Shown here: in pieces, positions 27,029 through 34,993 of the stretch | Position numbering within the stretch: position 1 is the stretch's first letter | How the letters are laid out: the number at the start of each line of letters is the position of its first letter | NCBI GenBank assembly: GCA_023525915.1 | Contig: CP026657.1 | Span: 1,798,001 to 1,862,000, forward strand | Length of the DNA: 64,000 nt | Direction of reading: 5' to 3' | Source: Acetispira formosa (nom. nud.) | Lineage (GTDB): Bacteria; Desulfobacterota; Desulfarculia; Adiutricales; Adiutricaceae | Program-made: the position numbers and the translations under genes | Notes under the pieces: generated by a model | Databases searched by the model: none | What the model was told of the DNA's origin: nothing | The model's input: only the letters and a program-made list of their open reading frames with translations

Positions 27029-27886
27029 TTAGCGGTCAGTACGGCCTATGTTACAGCGATGGGCGTCATATTGCTCGGCGGAAATGAACTCCTGAGGCTT
27101 ATAGGCGGTCAAACGCTGCATGAACTCATCCCAATCCACCTGGTGGGCGTCGAATTCAGGGCCGTCAACGCAGGTGAATTTGGTCTCTTTGCCCACGGAA
27201 ACGCGGCAGCAGCCGCACATGCCGGTGGCGTCGATCATAATGGCGTTGAGGCTGGCCAGGGTCGGCACCTTATATTCCTCGGTTATCTTGGCCACAAAAC
27301 GCATCATCGGAGCCGGACCGGCCGTGACCACTTCACTGACCTTTTCCCCGCCCTCCAGATAGTTTTTCAGGATATTGGTGACAAAGCCGTGGTGGCCGTA
27401 GCTGCCGTCGTCGGTGCAGACTTCCAGCTTATCGGAGGCGGCGGCCATCATGTCTTCCAGAATCAAGAGATCCTTGGTGCGCGCGCCAATAATGGAGATG
27501 ACCTTGTTGCCCGCGGCTTTAAAGCCTTTGGCGATATTATGGACCACGGCCACCCCCGTGCCGCCGCCGACAATCAGCACCAGACCGGGCTGTTTTTTGA
27601 TATCGGTGGGCTGACCCAGCGGACCGACCACGTCAACAAAACTGTCGCCTTCGGCCAGATCCCGGAAAAGCTTGGTTGATTTGCCCACCACCTGATAAAT
27701 GATGGTGATGGTGCCCTTTTCCGGATCGGTATTGGCCATGGTCAGGGGAATGCGTTCCCCGGTTTCGTTGGCCCTGAGGATGACGAACTGGCCGGGCAGA
27801 GCCTTTCTGGCAATCTGGGGAGCTTCGATTTCGTTAAGCACCACAGTTCCCTGGGCCATTTCCTGCCGTTTGACTATTTTGTACAT
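27029..27886 (-). CDS. nfnA: NfnA, ferredoxin:NADP+ oxidoreductase subunit (FAD/2Fe-2S)
   Basis: A 285-residue protein of the dihydroorotate dehydrogenase electron-transfer/sulfide dehydrogenase type: FAD-binding domain first (RIPLTMAN near residue 45), NAD-binding GGGTGVAVVHN in the middle, and a C-terminal [2Fe-2S] motif (CGCCRVSVG plus a later Cys). ATG 27886 is chosen because GGGAGGC lies 4 nt upstream. It forms an operon with nfnB, separated by the MITE copy. Confidence 0.88.
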   Translation of the reverse strand: MYKIVKRQEMAQGTVVLNEIEAPQIARKALPGQFVILRANETGERIPLTMANTDPEKGTITIIYQVVGKSTKLFRDLAEGDSFVDVVGPLGQPTDIKKQPGLVLIVGGGTGVAVVHNIAKGFKAAGNKVISIIGARTKDLLILEDMMAAASDKLEVCTDDGSYGHHGFVTNILKNYLEGGEKVSEVVTAGPAPMMRFVAKITEEYKVPTLASLNAIMIDATGMCGCCRVSVGKETKFTCVDGPEFDAHQVDWDEFMQRLTAYKPQEFISAEQYDAHRCNIGRTDR

Positions 27887-27905
27887 TATTGCCTCCCGTA
27901 GCTGG

Positions 27906-28078
27906 CGATATAAATTATGGCTTTTTTGCCGTAAACTTGCGGCCCCTCCGCTACGCAAAAAGCGTGGTTTTTGCTTCGCCGGTTGCTATTTGGCCGTCAA
28001 TACCAGTCGCTCGCGCTCCGTCTCGCGGTGCTCGACCCCGCCATAGGCGACGATTTAAGCCTATGGCTTTAGAATTGA
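27906..28078 (+). repeat. MITE-like hairpin element, copy 5
   Basis: Hairpin CTACGCAAAAAGCGTGGTTT with TTGCTTCG arm, ACCAGTCGCTCGCGCTCCGT core, and A-type ends AATTATGGC / GCCTATGGCTTTAGAATTG. It occupies most of the 294-bp gap upstream of nfnA. Confidence 0.75.
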
Positions 28079-28180
28079 TGTCTCATATGGCAATAAATGG
28101 TGACGGATTTCTGTGTTCGAATACGGACACAAAAACCTGATCAGCGAACAAGCGTTGTCGCACTCAAATATCCATTTATT

Positions 28181-29842
28181 TTATACATACAGGAGACGTT
28201 TGTCCAGTTTGAAGTCGTCCCACGGACATTTTTTTTGACTAAATTTGATCAGAGATTCCCAGATATAGCGGCTGTAGCCGACATAAGTGGCGGCCCGCGA
28301 CCGGCGGGGCTCGAAACGGGCGGAGGTGAGGTAGGAACGGGCCAGGCCAAAAGCCAGCCGGGCTTCGATGGTGGGATCGGCGGCGGTGTCGGCAAAGTCT
28401 TTGGCAAAAGTCCAGACCAGCCGGGCGGCTTTGGAGAGTTTTTCGCGCTCTTCCACGGAGGAAAGGGGAAGACGAAGTATGGACATTATCATCACTGAAA
28501 TGTCCTGGGCATAATCGAAAAGGCGGCTGCGGTGGAGATCAATAAGGCGATAGGAGCCCTTGTCGTCACGCAGGACATTGGATAGATTGAAATCCCCATG
28601 AATCCTTACACTGAACGGGGCGGCCAGTTCACGCTCGATTTCGCGGGCCATGTTCAGGATGTGATCAATGGATTTTATGGTGATGTTGCCAAAGGCGCCC
28701 CGGACATTGATCAGTTCCGGGTAAAGGGTACGGACCGGCCCCAGCCTTTTCTCGGCCTGGCGCACAAAGCCTGCGCAAACCTCTTCATCCACCCGCGTTT
28801 CCTTCCAGATGCTGGCCATCAGATGAAGGGCCCCGGTCAGCTCTTTTCTGGCCCGGACGTCATCCGGCCCCATCATCATGTCATAGAGGGTTTCGCCGTG
28901 AATGTATTCCAGCAGCAGCCCGGCTTCGCCGCCGGGACCGGCCGGGACAAAAGCCTGAATGGCCGGCGGCAGCCCCGGCCAGAGGGCGGCCCAGGTGGTG
29001 AGGCTCTTGCGTTCCTCCTCCATCTTGGCGACCGGCCCGTGTTTGAAGAGCACCGGCTCGGCCCTGTTCACATCCGCCGCGTCGCCGTCCACCACATTGA
29101 TGCGGCAGCCGCTGCGGCCGCTCCAGATGCTGTGAAAGCCGCCGATGTCAGCCAGCCGGCCGTCGCGTCCGCTGGCCCGGAGGCCCACGCCCAGGGCCTG
29201 ATACTGGGAGAACTTAAGATTGTGGCCCAAAATGATGTAAATCATCTCTTCGCCGATTTCCATAATCAGGTCGCCGATGCGTTCCAGATAGTGAATGGTC
29301 ATCAGGGCGGTGACCCGGTTGCCGGGATTGCCGCAGCCGTGGTCCAGCTCTTTGATCAGGCGGGCGAAGCGGATGGAATACTGGATATCGAGCCGCTCCT
29401 CAACCTGACACAGCCGCACCACCAGCTTCATCTTTTTCTGCTCCAGGGCCGGACGGATCAGACTGAGGCCGAAATCTATGTGTTCAAAAAATACGTCCAG
29501 GTCATAGTCATCAAGGAAATCGGGATTAGTGAGGTGGTCATACTGGCGGGCCACGTTCAGGGCCAGTTCGGCGATACGGAAGAGATGGGAGGTTATGGCG
29601 GCCAGTCCATGAAAGAGGCGCTTATTTTTTTCGTCGTCGCTTTCAGCGCTTTCCAGGTCAAAGTTATGATTGCGGGCCACCATGGCCAAAGTATTGATGT
29701 AAGCCACCTTATGTCTTAGATCAGCCATGGCCGAAGGTGACGGATCGACCAGATAATCGCGCACCTGGGCAATATGCTGGATGACTTCAGCCAAGAGAAG
29801 CTTCAAATCGCCCTGGCGATTTTTTCCAGCCATGGCGGTCAT
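28181..29842 (-). CDS. PhoU-like domain fused to aminoglycoside-phosphotransferase-like kinase
   Basis: A 553-residue two-part protein. Residues about 10-230 are helical and PhoU-like (acidic and amphipathic helices, HYLERIGDLIMEIGEEM near 190, where PhoU has its metal-binding ExxxD-type motif). Residues about 290-550 resemble an APH/choline-kinase fold: LLLEYIHGETLYD (hinge), the Brenner-type catalytic loop RIHGDFNLSNVL, and LIDLHRSRLFDY (metal-binding Asp). It starts inside the stop of the amphi-Trp gene (ATGA), indicating coupling. The substrate is unknown. Linking a phosphate-signalling helical domain to a small-molecule kinase is unusual. Confidence 0.8.
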   Translation of the reverse strand: MTAMAGKNRQGDLKLLLAEVIQHIAQVRDYLVDPSPSAMADLRHKVAYINTLAMVARNHNFDLESAESDDEKNKRLFHGLAAITSHLFRIAELALNVARQYDHLTNPDFLDDYDLDVFFEHIDFGLSLIRPALEQKKMKLVVRLCQVEERLDIQYSIRFARLIKELDHGCGNPGNRVTALMTIHYLERIGDLIMEIGEEMIYIILGHNLKFSQYQALGVGLRASGRDGRLADIGGFHSIWSGRSGCRINVVDGDAADVNRAEPVLFKHGPVAKMEEERKSLTTWAALWPGLPPAIQAFVPAGPGGEAGLLLEYIHGETLYDMMMGPDDVRARKELTGALHLMASIWKETRVDEEVCAGFVRQAEKRLGPVRTLYPELINVRGAFGNITIKSIDHILNMAREIERELAAPFSVRIHGDFNLSNVLRDDKGSYRLIDLHRSRLFDYAQDISVMIMSILRLPLSSVEEREKLSKAARLVWTFAKDFADTAADPTIEARLAFGLARSYLTSARFEPRRSRAATYVGYSRYIWESLIKFSQKKCPWDDFKLDKRLLYV

Positions 29843-30108
29843 TCCGATTCTCCGGTCTCCAGATCGTCCAGAAGGGGGGTGGGGATGTTTTCTTCAGCCC
29901 AGTTCAGATCAAGATTCACGCGATTGCGCCCATCTTTGCGGCGGACCTTGATGGTCAGATTCACCAGCCCGCGCGGATTGAGGCTGAAACTGCGGCCGTT
30001 TTCGGCCACAGGCAGTTCACCGCGTTCCAGCCCATCGGCCAGGGCGCGCAGATACATGGCCAAATCATCCCGATCCGCCACAGTTTGATGCTTGAACGTG
30101 TCTTTCAT
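29839..30108 (-). CDS. Amphi-Trp domain protein
   Basis: An 89-residue protein starting at ATG 30108 (AAAGGAT upstream). The C-terminal part has the amphi-Trp domain pattern: LPVAENGRSFSLNPRGLVNL, then an amphipathic IKVRRKDGRNRVNLDLNW strand ending at the namesake Trp. Members of this family commonly sit beside phosphotransfer or ATP-grasp genes. Here it overlaps the PhoU-kinase fusion, so the two probably act together. Confidence 0.75.
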   Translation of the reverse strand: MKDTFKHQTVADRDDLAMYLRALADGLERGELPVAENGRSFSLNPRGLVNLTIKVRRKDGRNRVNLDLNWAEENIPTPLLDDLETGESE

Positions 30109-30351
30109 TAAATATCCTTTATATTTTTTATTATAGCAGATTTGTTTGTGAATGGCGAAATAATATAGCGGCGAAGGTGTGCGGCGCGGCTGAAAGCCGC
30201 GTTCCTGTTCTTTCAAAAAAACAACTGATGAGGCAACACTTTCTCACCCCAAATTATAGCTGTCAACACATTATTTATTGTGGTACATTAACTGAGGCCG
30301 ATTGTTTTCAGCCCCCCGCTTCAACCAAATTGAACCTGGAAGGAGTATTTT

Positions 30352-30786
30352 ATGTCAATCACCGGATTTACCCTGAAAGACCAGAACGACAATGAAGTCA
30401 GCTTCGCGGCACTGAAGGGACAGAAATATCTGCTGTCGTTCCATCCTCTGGCCTGGACGCCGGTCTGTTCCCGCCAGATGCAGGATCTGGACAACCTTTA
30501 TAACAAATTCATTGAAAAAGGCATTCTGCCCTTTGGCGTCAGCATTGACCACCTCTATTCTAAAAAAGCCTGGGCCGAATCTCTGGGGCTGACCAAGCTT
30601 CAGCTTCTGGCCGACTTCTGGCCCCACGGCGCGCTGGCCGAAGCTTTGGGCTGCTTTATTCCCAAAGCCGGCATGTCGGGCCGCTCCAACTTCCTGATCG
30701 GCGGCGATGGAGAAGTCATCTGGAGCAAACGCCATGAGATACATGAACAGCCTGATTTCAACCAGATTCTGACTGAATTGCCATAA
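30352..30786 (+). CDS. Peroxiredoxin (AhpC/TSA family)
   Basis: Thiol peroxidase (144 aa) removing hydrogen peroxide or organic peroxides. The peroxidatic site is the P-x3-T-x2-C-type segment PLAWTPVCSRQM near residue 35. No second conserved Cys in the usual C-terminal resolving position is apparent, so a 1-Cys or atypical mechanism is likely. GGAAGGAG precedes the ATG. Followed by a cupin gene in the same orientation. Confidence 0.88.
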   Translation: MSITGFTLKDQNDNEVSFAALKGQKYLLSFHPLAWTPVCSRQMQDLDNLYNKFIEKGILPFGVSIDHLYSKKAWAESLGLTKLQLLADFWPHGALAEALGCFIPKAGMSGRSNFLIGGDGEVIWSKRHEIHEQPDFNQILTELP

Positions 30787-30860
30787 AAAAACTGTCCGCC
30801 GGGTCAAACCCGGCGGCGGTCTTGAAGTCGAACGCTTTCACTTGCCAGGAGTATTGCCGA

Positions 30861-31184
30861 ATGTTTGTATTTAACAGTGAAGTTCCATCCAAAAAAATTT
30901 TTGAAGGCATGGAGCGCAAAATTCTCTCTCACAGCCCCCAGCTTATGACCTGTGAAGTGCGCCTGACCGGCGGCACCAAAGTGCCGGAGCACCAGCATCC
31001 ACACCATCAGTGCTGCTATGTCGTATCCGGCCGGCTGCGGGCCAATGTGGCCGGTGAAGTTCACGAAATCGGCCCCGGCGATTCCGTTTTTCTGGATGAA
31101 AATGTGCCTCATGCCATGGAGGCGCTTGAAGATACCCGCCTCTTGGATATCTTCTCTCCCCGGCGTGACGATTTTCTGGAATAA
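30861..31184 (+). CDS. Small cupin-domain protein
   Basis: A 107-residue single-domain cupin. The metal-binding motif is HQHPHHQ near residue 49 with later GDSVFLDENVPHAME. It is probably a small-molecule-binding or sugar-modifying protein of unknown specificity. ATG 30861 with CAGGAG upstream is preferred to a TTG at 30822. Its stop codon lies in the 9-bp target duplication of MITE copy 6, so that element inserted exactly at the gene's end. Confidence 0.75.
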   Translation: MFVFNSEVPSKKIFEGMERKILSHSPQLMTCEVRLTGGTKVPEHQHPHHQCCYVVSGRLRANVAGEVHEIGPGDSVFLDENVPHAMEALEDTRLLDIFSPRRDDFLE

Positions 31185-31189
31185 TCATT

Positions 31190-31363
31190 GAACAATTCTA
31201 ATTATGACTTTTTTCCTTGAACTTACGGCTCATAGCTACACAAAAAGCGTGGTTTTTGTTTCGCGAGCGGCTATTTTTCCGTCAAAACCAGTCGCTGGCG
31301 CTCCGTCTCGCTGCGCTCGACCCCGGCTTTATGCAGCGGCATCGGCCATAATTAGAATTGCTG
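31190..31363 (+). repeat. MITE-like hairpin element, copy 6 (A-type ends, 9-bp duplication)
   Basis: Intact 174-bp copy. It starts near GAACAATTCTAATTATG and ends GGCCATAATTAGAATTGCTG. It is flanked by ATAATCATT (31181-31189) and ATAATCAAT (31364-31372), an 8/9 matching target duplication. Confidence 0.85.
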
Positions 31364-31381
31364 ATAATCAATAAACAGCCT

Positions 31382-31416
31382 GCCCCGGCGGACTCGCGTC
31401 CGCCGGGGCTTTTTTA
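31382..31416 (+). terminator. Rho-independent terminator
   Basis: GCCCCGGCGGAC / GTCCGCCGGGGC with a 4-nt loop followed by TTTTTT. It ends the peroxiredoxin-cupin transcript, now about 200 bp past the cupin stop because of MITE copy 6. Confidence 0.8.
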
Positions 31417-31511
31417 GCTTCTGTCCCATAGCCTCCCATCATTTAGCCGATTCCGCACCCACCCGCCGAACCCCTCAGATTATTTCCCCAAAGGGTCCCA
31501 TCAAAATAAAC

Positions 31512-31540
31512 TTGACGAAACAGATAACTTTAATAATAAT
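31512..31540 (+). promoter_or_regulatory. Sigma70-type promoter for the acetate transporter gene
   Basis: TTGACG (31512-31517) and AATAAT (31535-31540) with a 17-bp spacer, giving a leader of about 160 nt before the transporter start. Confidence 0.55.
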
Positions 31541-31562
31541 GTAACCACTCTATTTTATCCAA

Positions 31563-31640
31563 TATCAGGCCGGGGCAAACGCCCGGATGATCTCCGTTGG
31601 CCGAGGCGGCGAACGAAGGAGCGAGTCCGTACGCCTGATA
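31563..31640 (+). promoter_or_regulatory. Structured 5' leader, candidate cis-regulatory RNA
   Basis: A perfect 8-bp closing stem (TATCAGGC 31563-31570 / GCCTGATA 31633-31640) encloses a hairpin CCGGGGCAAACGCCCGG and a second arm CTCCGTT...AACGAAGGAG, giving a three-way-junction-like layout. It lies between the promoter and the transporter gene. I do not recognise a known riboswitch class in it. Confidence 0.45.
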
Positions 31641-31705
31641 AAAAACGGGGAGTTGAATTATTCATAAATCAACCCCTTTAAACAATGGACAGAAAGGAAG
31701 CGAAA

Positions 31706-32263
31706 ATGTCCACTGAAACAAAACAGGCCAACCCCGGCCCCCTCGGCCTGATGGGCTTCGGCATGACCACCATCCTCCTCAACCTTCACAACGCCGGGTT
31801 TTTCCCCACCACATCGGTCATTCTGGCCATGGGAATTTTCTATGGCGGCATGGCTCAGGTGGTGGCGGGCATCCTGGAATTCACCAAAGGCAACACCTTC
31901 GGTACGGTCGCCTTTACTTCTTACGGCTTTTTCTGGATGAGCCTGGTGGCCATCTGGGTGCTGCCTGTTCTCGGCTGGTCCCCGGCGCCCTCGGAAGCGT
32001 TCATGGGCTGGTATCTCCTGTTGTGGGGCATTTTCACCATGTTCATGTTTCTGGGCACCCTGAAGGGCAGCCCGGTGCTCCGCTTCGTCTTCCTGTCTCT
32101 GACCATCCTTTTTTTCCTTCTGGCCCTCCGCGATTTTCTCGGCAGCTCGGCCATTGGCACCTTGGCTGGCTATGTCGGCATTATCTGCGGCGCATCAGCC
32201 ATGTATCTTTCAATGGCGGAAGTTCTGCACGAACAGCACGGCCGCAAGTTTCTTCCCTATTAA
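31706..32263 (+). CDS. satP: Acetate uptake transporter (AceTr/SatP family)
   Basis: Six-helix inner-membrane protein (185 aa) of the GPR1/FUN34/YaaH family, moving acetate or other short carboxylates with protons. The signature NPGPLGLMGFGMTT is at the N-terminus (family NPAPLGL). Hydrophobic segments are evenly spaced to the C-terminus. ATG 31706 has AAGGAAG upstream. Fits a fermenter that exports or takes up acetate. Confidence 0.9.
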   Translation: MSTETKQANPGPLGLMGFGMTTILLNLHNAGFFPTTSVILAMGIFYGGMAQVVAGILEFTKGNTFGTVAFTSYGFFWMSLVAIWVLPVLGWSPAPSEAFMGWYLLLWGIFTMFMFLGTLKGSPVLRFVFLSLTILFFLLALRDFLGSSAIGTLAGYVGIICGASAMYLSMAEVLHEQHGRKFLPY

Positions 32264-32308
32264 TTCAGGGTTGACGCGCTACAACAGCCATAAACACACC
32301 AGATGAAT

Positions 32309-32340
32309 AAACGCCGGGGCTCTTGTGAGTCCCGGCGTTT
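32309..32340 (+). terminator. Terminator-like hairpin after satP
   Basis: AAACGCCGGGGCTC / GAGTCCCGGCGTTT with a 4-nt loop, 45 bp past the stop. The downstream T content is low. Confidence 0.5.
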
Positions 32341-32402
32341 GTGACATCAACAGGCGTTTCCAACCGATGGTTGCGCGGGAGCATTGCCCATGTATTAAAG
32401 AT

Positions 32403-32431
32403 TTGAAAACATCATTTTATTATATTATAAT
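32403..32431 (+). promoter_or_regulatory. Consensus sigma70 promoter
   Basis: TTGAAA (32403-32408) and TATAAT (32426-32431) separated by exactly 17 bp, about 150 bp upstream of the metallo-hydrolase start. Confidence 0.7.
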
Positions 32432-32579
32432 GTGATAGTATTAAATTGTAAAAAAATGCGGCACTTAAAATTAGTATATCGATTTGTACACCACTTAAAA
32501 AACAGCATCGCGTATCACTCAACAACTGAAACAAACCTGATAAATGGGGAACTGACTTTTCGAGCTGAAAGGGCGGCGA

Positions 32580-33605
32580 ATGAAAGTAAAATTTTGGGGG
32601 GTGCGGGGGTCTATCCCAACACCCGCTCACTCCACGGACAGTGTCTGGAAGCTGGAAAAAATTATAAATTCAGCCTTGAAAGCCAGGCTCGAAGACAACA
32701 AGTCCATTAGAAAATTCATTGACGAACTGCCGCCCTATCTTTTACATCCGGTCGGCGGCAACACCCCCTGTGTGGAAGTGCGTCATGGTGATGATTTAAT
32801 CGTTCTGGATGCCGGTTCCGGGTTACGTCCTCTGGGACTGGAGTTGAACAAGGATGCTGTTTTCAGTGAAAGTGAATTGTATCTGGCCATAGAAGCCGGG
32901 CACAAACTGACCCAATATGAACGCCGCGAAATCGACTATGACGGCATTCACCTGAATTTTCTGATCAGCCATACCCACTGGGATCATCTTCAGGGTTTTC
33001 CATTTTTCACTCCGGCCTACAACCCGGACACTACTATTGCCATTTATGGGCGCTCTGATGAAGAACTGGCCAAAGCGTTTGAAATCCAGCAGATGGCGCC
33101 TTCTATGTTTCCCATTGCCCTTGGTGACATGGGTTCGAAAATATCCTTCAACACCTTCCCGGCTGAAGGCCTGACCATCGGTGGCCTGACCATACAGGCC
33201 ATGCCGGTGCCCCATCCCGGCGGGAGTCTGGCTTTTCGCATCACGGCTGAGGGTCGATCGATGGTGTATGCCACTGATTATGAATTCTCGTCCATTGACA
33301 GCGATGAGGCGGGGGATTTCGTTAATTTCATCAAAAACGCCGACCTTCTTATCAGCGACACCCAATATACCTATCTGGAAGGTGCGGCCCGTGAGGGCTG
33401 GGGGCACTCCACCTCTTTCGGGGCCATGGATTTGGCCATGCGGGCGGGAGTGGCGGCGTTTTACATGTTCCACCACGATCCCACCCATGATGACGCCAAG
33501 CTCTTCGCCAACCTTGAGAAAACCCGCGCCTATCACACCATGATGAGTGGCAGGGCCCAAATGGCCATTGAACTGGCCATTGAAGGGATGACTTTGGAAG
33601 TCTGA
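32580..33605 (+). CDS. MBL-fold metallo-hydrolase
   Basis: A 341-residue metallo-beta-lactamase-fold protein. It begins with the FWGVRGSIPTP strand typical of a widespread phosphodiesterase-like bacterial subgroup, and has the metal motif SHTHWDHLQG near residue 128, a PHPGG His near 210, the bridging Asp in ATDYEF and a late His in FHHDPTHDD. Target (cyclic nucleotide, phosphodiester or other) is unknown. The E element interrupted by IS110 starts 25 bp after the stop. Confidence 0.85.
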   Translation: MKVKFWGVRGSIPTPAHSTDSVWKLEKIINSALKARLEDNKSIRKFIDELPPYLLHPVGGNTPCVEVRHGDDLIVLDAGSGLRPLGLELNKDAVFSESELYLAIEAGHKLTQYERREIDYDGIHLNFLISHTHWDHLQGFPFFTPAYNPDTTIAIYGRSDEELAKAFEIQQMAPSMFPIALGDMGSKISFNTFPAEGLTIGGLTIQAMPVPHPGGSLAFRITAEGRSMVYATDYEFSSIDSDEAGDFVNFIKNADLLISDTQYTYLEGAAREGWGHSTSFGAMDLAMRAGVAAFYMFHHDPTHDDAKLFANLEKTRAYHTMMSGRAQMAIELAIEGMTLEV

Positions 33606-33629
33606 CAAATATTGAAGAAATAATGTGGT

Positions 33630-33694
33630 GCGGCCTTTGGCCGCGCTATTTAAAGGACTTGGCCTGAAAGGCCAACCAAAGGGCTCCGCCCTCT
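33630..33694 (+). repeat. 418-bp element, copy 1, left part (split by IS110)
   Basis: The head GCGGCC...GGACTTGGCC...CCGCCCTCT matches the heads of the copies at 61173 and 61990 and is cut exactly at a CT dinucleotide where the insertion sequence begins. The rest is at 34994-35346. Confidence 0.85.
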
Positions 33695-33837
33695 TGTATA
33701 TTAGAAGCACGAAAAAGAAGAAGGAAAAAGGGGTGGCGTGGTTGTTGCGAGCAGACCCCCAACAAGCCAGCGGGAAGCAACAACCGTGACAGCCCGCTGC
33801 CCCAATTGCTGACAATCTATTTTAAGGTTATAAATAA

Positions 33838-33985
33838 AAAGGCCCGGTGGTGTGAACACCACCGGGCACGGGCTGGCAGGCCGTCCGCCCTCCTGAGCTT
33901 AAAGCTCGATGTCTAGACGTGGCCGCCGCCCAAGCGATGAAAAGAACTCGAACCGTTGCCAGGGACTTTGAGCCCGTATTACAAG
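33838..33985 (+). ncRNA. Candidate IS110 bridge RNA
   Basis: Structured non-coding DNA just before the transposase. It opens with the hairpin GCCCGGTGGT...ACCACCGGGC. It contains TCCGCCCTC (33884-33892), identical to the target left of the CT; GTCTAG (33911-33916), which pairs with CTGGAC right of the target with one G-U; ACCGTTGC (33952-33959), identical to the element's right end; and TACAAG (33980-33985), complementary to its left end CTTGTA. These are the four guides expected of a bridge RNA. The exact RNA ends are not determinable by eye. Confidence 0.8.
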
Positions 33986-33998
33986 GATGAGGTTTTTC

Positions 33999-34952
33999 AT
34001 GTCTTTTCAAACTGTTATCGGAATTGACGTTTCCAAGGACACCCTTGATTTCCACAAGCTGCCCACGGCAACCAAGGGAACCATCAAAAACACTCCCCGG
34101 GCCATCAATGCTTTCATTGAATCCCTGGCTCACGATCAGCCTGAGATGGTCATCTTCGAGGCCACCGGCGGTTACCAGAACCAACTGGCTGAGGCCCTTT
34201 TCAAGGCCGGCATACCCCTGAAGGCGGCCAACCCAAAACAGATCAGAGATTTCGCCAGATCGTTGGGCCGTCTGGGAAAAACTGATTCTATCGATGCTGA
34301 AATTATAGCACGTTTCGCACAATCACGCGAACTGAAGCCCGACCAGCCCAAAGCCCCGCAACTGCTGCAAATATCGGAACTCCTTCTTAGAAGGGAGCAG
34401 CTCATCACCATGATCACCATGGAAAAAGGGCACCGTGAAAATACTAGGCCGACAATGAAAAACAGCATAGACCAGCACATTAAAATGCTGCAATCGCAAA
34501 TACTGGAACTGGATAAAGGTATTCGGCAATTGGTTGTTGCTTCCGAAGAGACCAGAGGGGCCGATGAAATACTGCGAAGCATTCCTGGAGTCGGCCCTAT
34601 AACGGCAGCGGTAATAATAGCGGAAATGCCTGAATTGACCTCTCTGAGGCGGAAGCAGGCCGCCGCCCTGGCCGGGGTGGCGCCGTTCAACCGTGACAGC
34701 GGGCAATATAGAGGCCAGCGGCACATCAGTGGCGGCCGGAAGAAGGTGCGCAACATTTTGTATTGCATCATGCGCACCTGCCTAATTCATAACCCGGTGG
34801 TAAAAAAGTGGTATGAAGGTTTCCGGGCCAAGGGCAAGGCTTATAAGGTCGCCGTCATCGCCTGTGTCAGAAAACTGTTGATGGTCATGAGGGCTATGCT
34901 CATTTCAAATTCAACGTGGGATATTCAAAAACATCCTTTTTCTATCACGTAA
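33999..34952 (+). CDS. IS110-family transposase (bridge-RNA-guided recombinase)
   Basis: A 317-residue DEDD/serine recombinase of the IS110 family. The N-terminal RuvC-like domain shows GIDVSKD (first Asp), IFEATGGYQ (Glu) and KTDSIDAEIIARFA (Asp pair). A coiled-coil region spans about residues 120-190, and the C-terminal Tnp domain has SIPGVGPITA and the catalytic-serine segment FNRDSGQYRG. ATG 33999 with AAGGATGAGG upstream is preferred to ATG 33987. The gene appears intact, so the element may be active. Confidence 0.92.
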   Translation: MSFQTVIGIDVSKDTLDFHKLPTATKGTIKNTPRAINAFIESLAHDQPEMVIFEATGGYQNQLAEALFKAGIPLKAANPKQIRDFARSLGRLGKTDSIDAEIIARFAQSRELKPDQPKAPQLLQISELLLRREQLITMITMEKGHRENTRPTMKNSIDQHIKMLQSQILELDKGIRQLVVASEETRGADEILRSIPGVGPITAAVIIAEMPELTSLRRKQAAALAGVAPFNRDSGQYRGQRHISGGRKKVRNILYCIMRTCLIHNPVVKKWYEGFRAKGKAYKVAVIACVRKLLMVMRAMLISNSTWDIQKHPFSIT

Positions 34953-34993
34953 AAACTTTTTTACTTTTTTGCTTGACTTCTGACACCGTTGCT

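Larger units (their letters stand above)
31185..31705. other. Intergenic region: MITE, terminator, promoter and leader
   Basis: No gene. In order: MITE copy 6, a strong terminator (31382-31416), a sigma70-like promoter (31512-31540) and a structured leader (31563-31640) for the acetate transporter gene. Confidence 0.7.
32264..32579. other. Intergenic region with hairpin and promoter
   Basis: No gene. A hairpin follows satP and a consensus promoter precedes the metallo-hydrolase gene; the stretch is AT-rich around 32400-32450. Confidence 0.6.
33695..34993 (+). mobile_element. IS110-group insertion sequence with intact transposase
   Basis: A 1299-bp element that splits the 418-bp repeat at the dinucleotide CT, with CT at both junctions (33693-33694 and 34992-34993) and no longer duplication, as expected for IS110. 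It has a long left non-coding end (about 300 bp), one transposase gene and a 41-bp right end. Removing it restores a 418-bp repeat the same length as the intact copy at 61173-61590. Confidence 0.88.
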
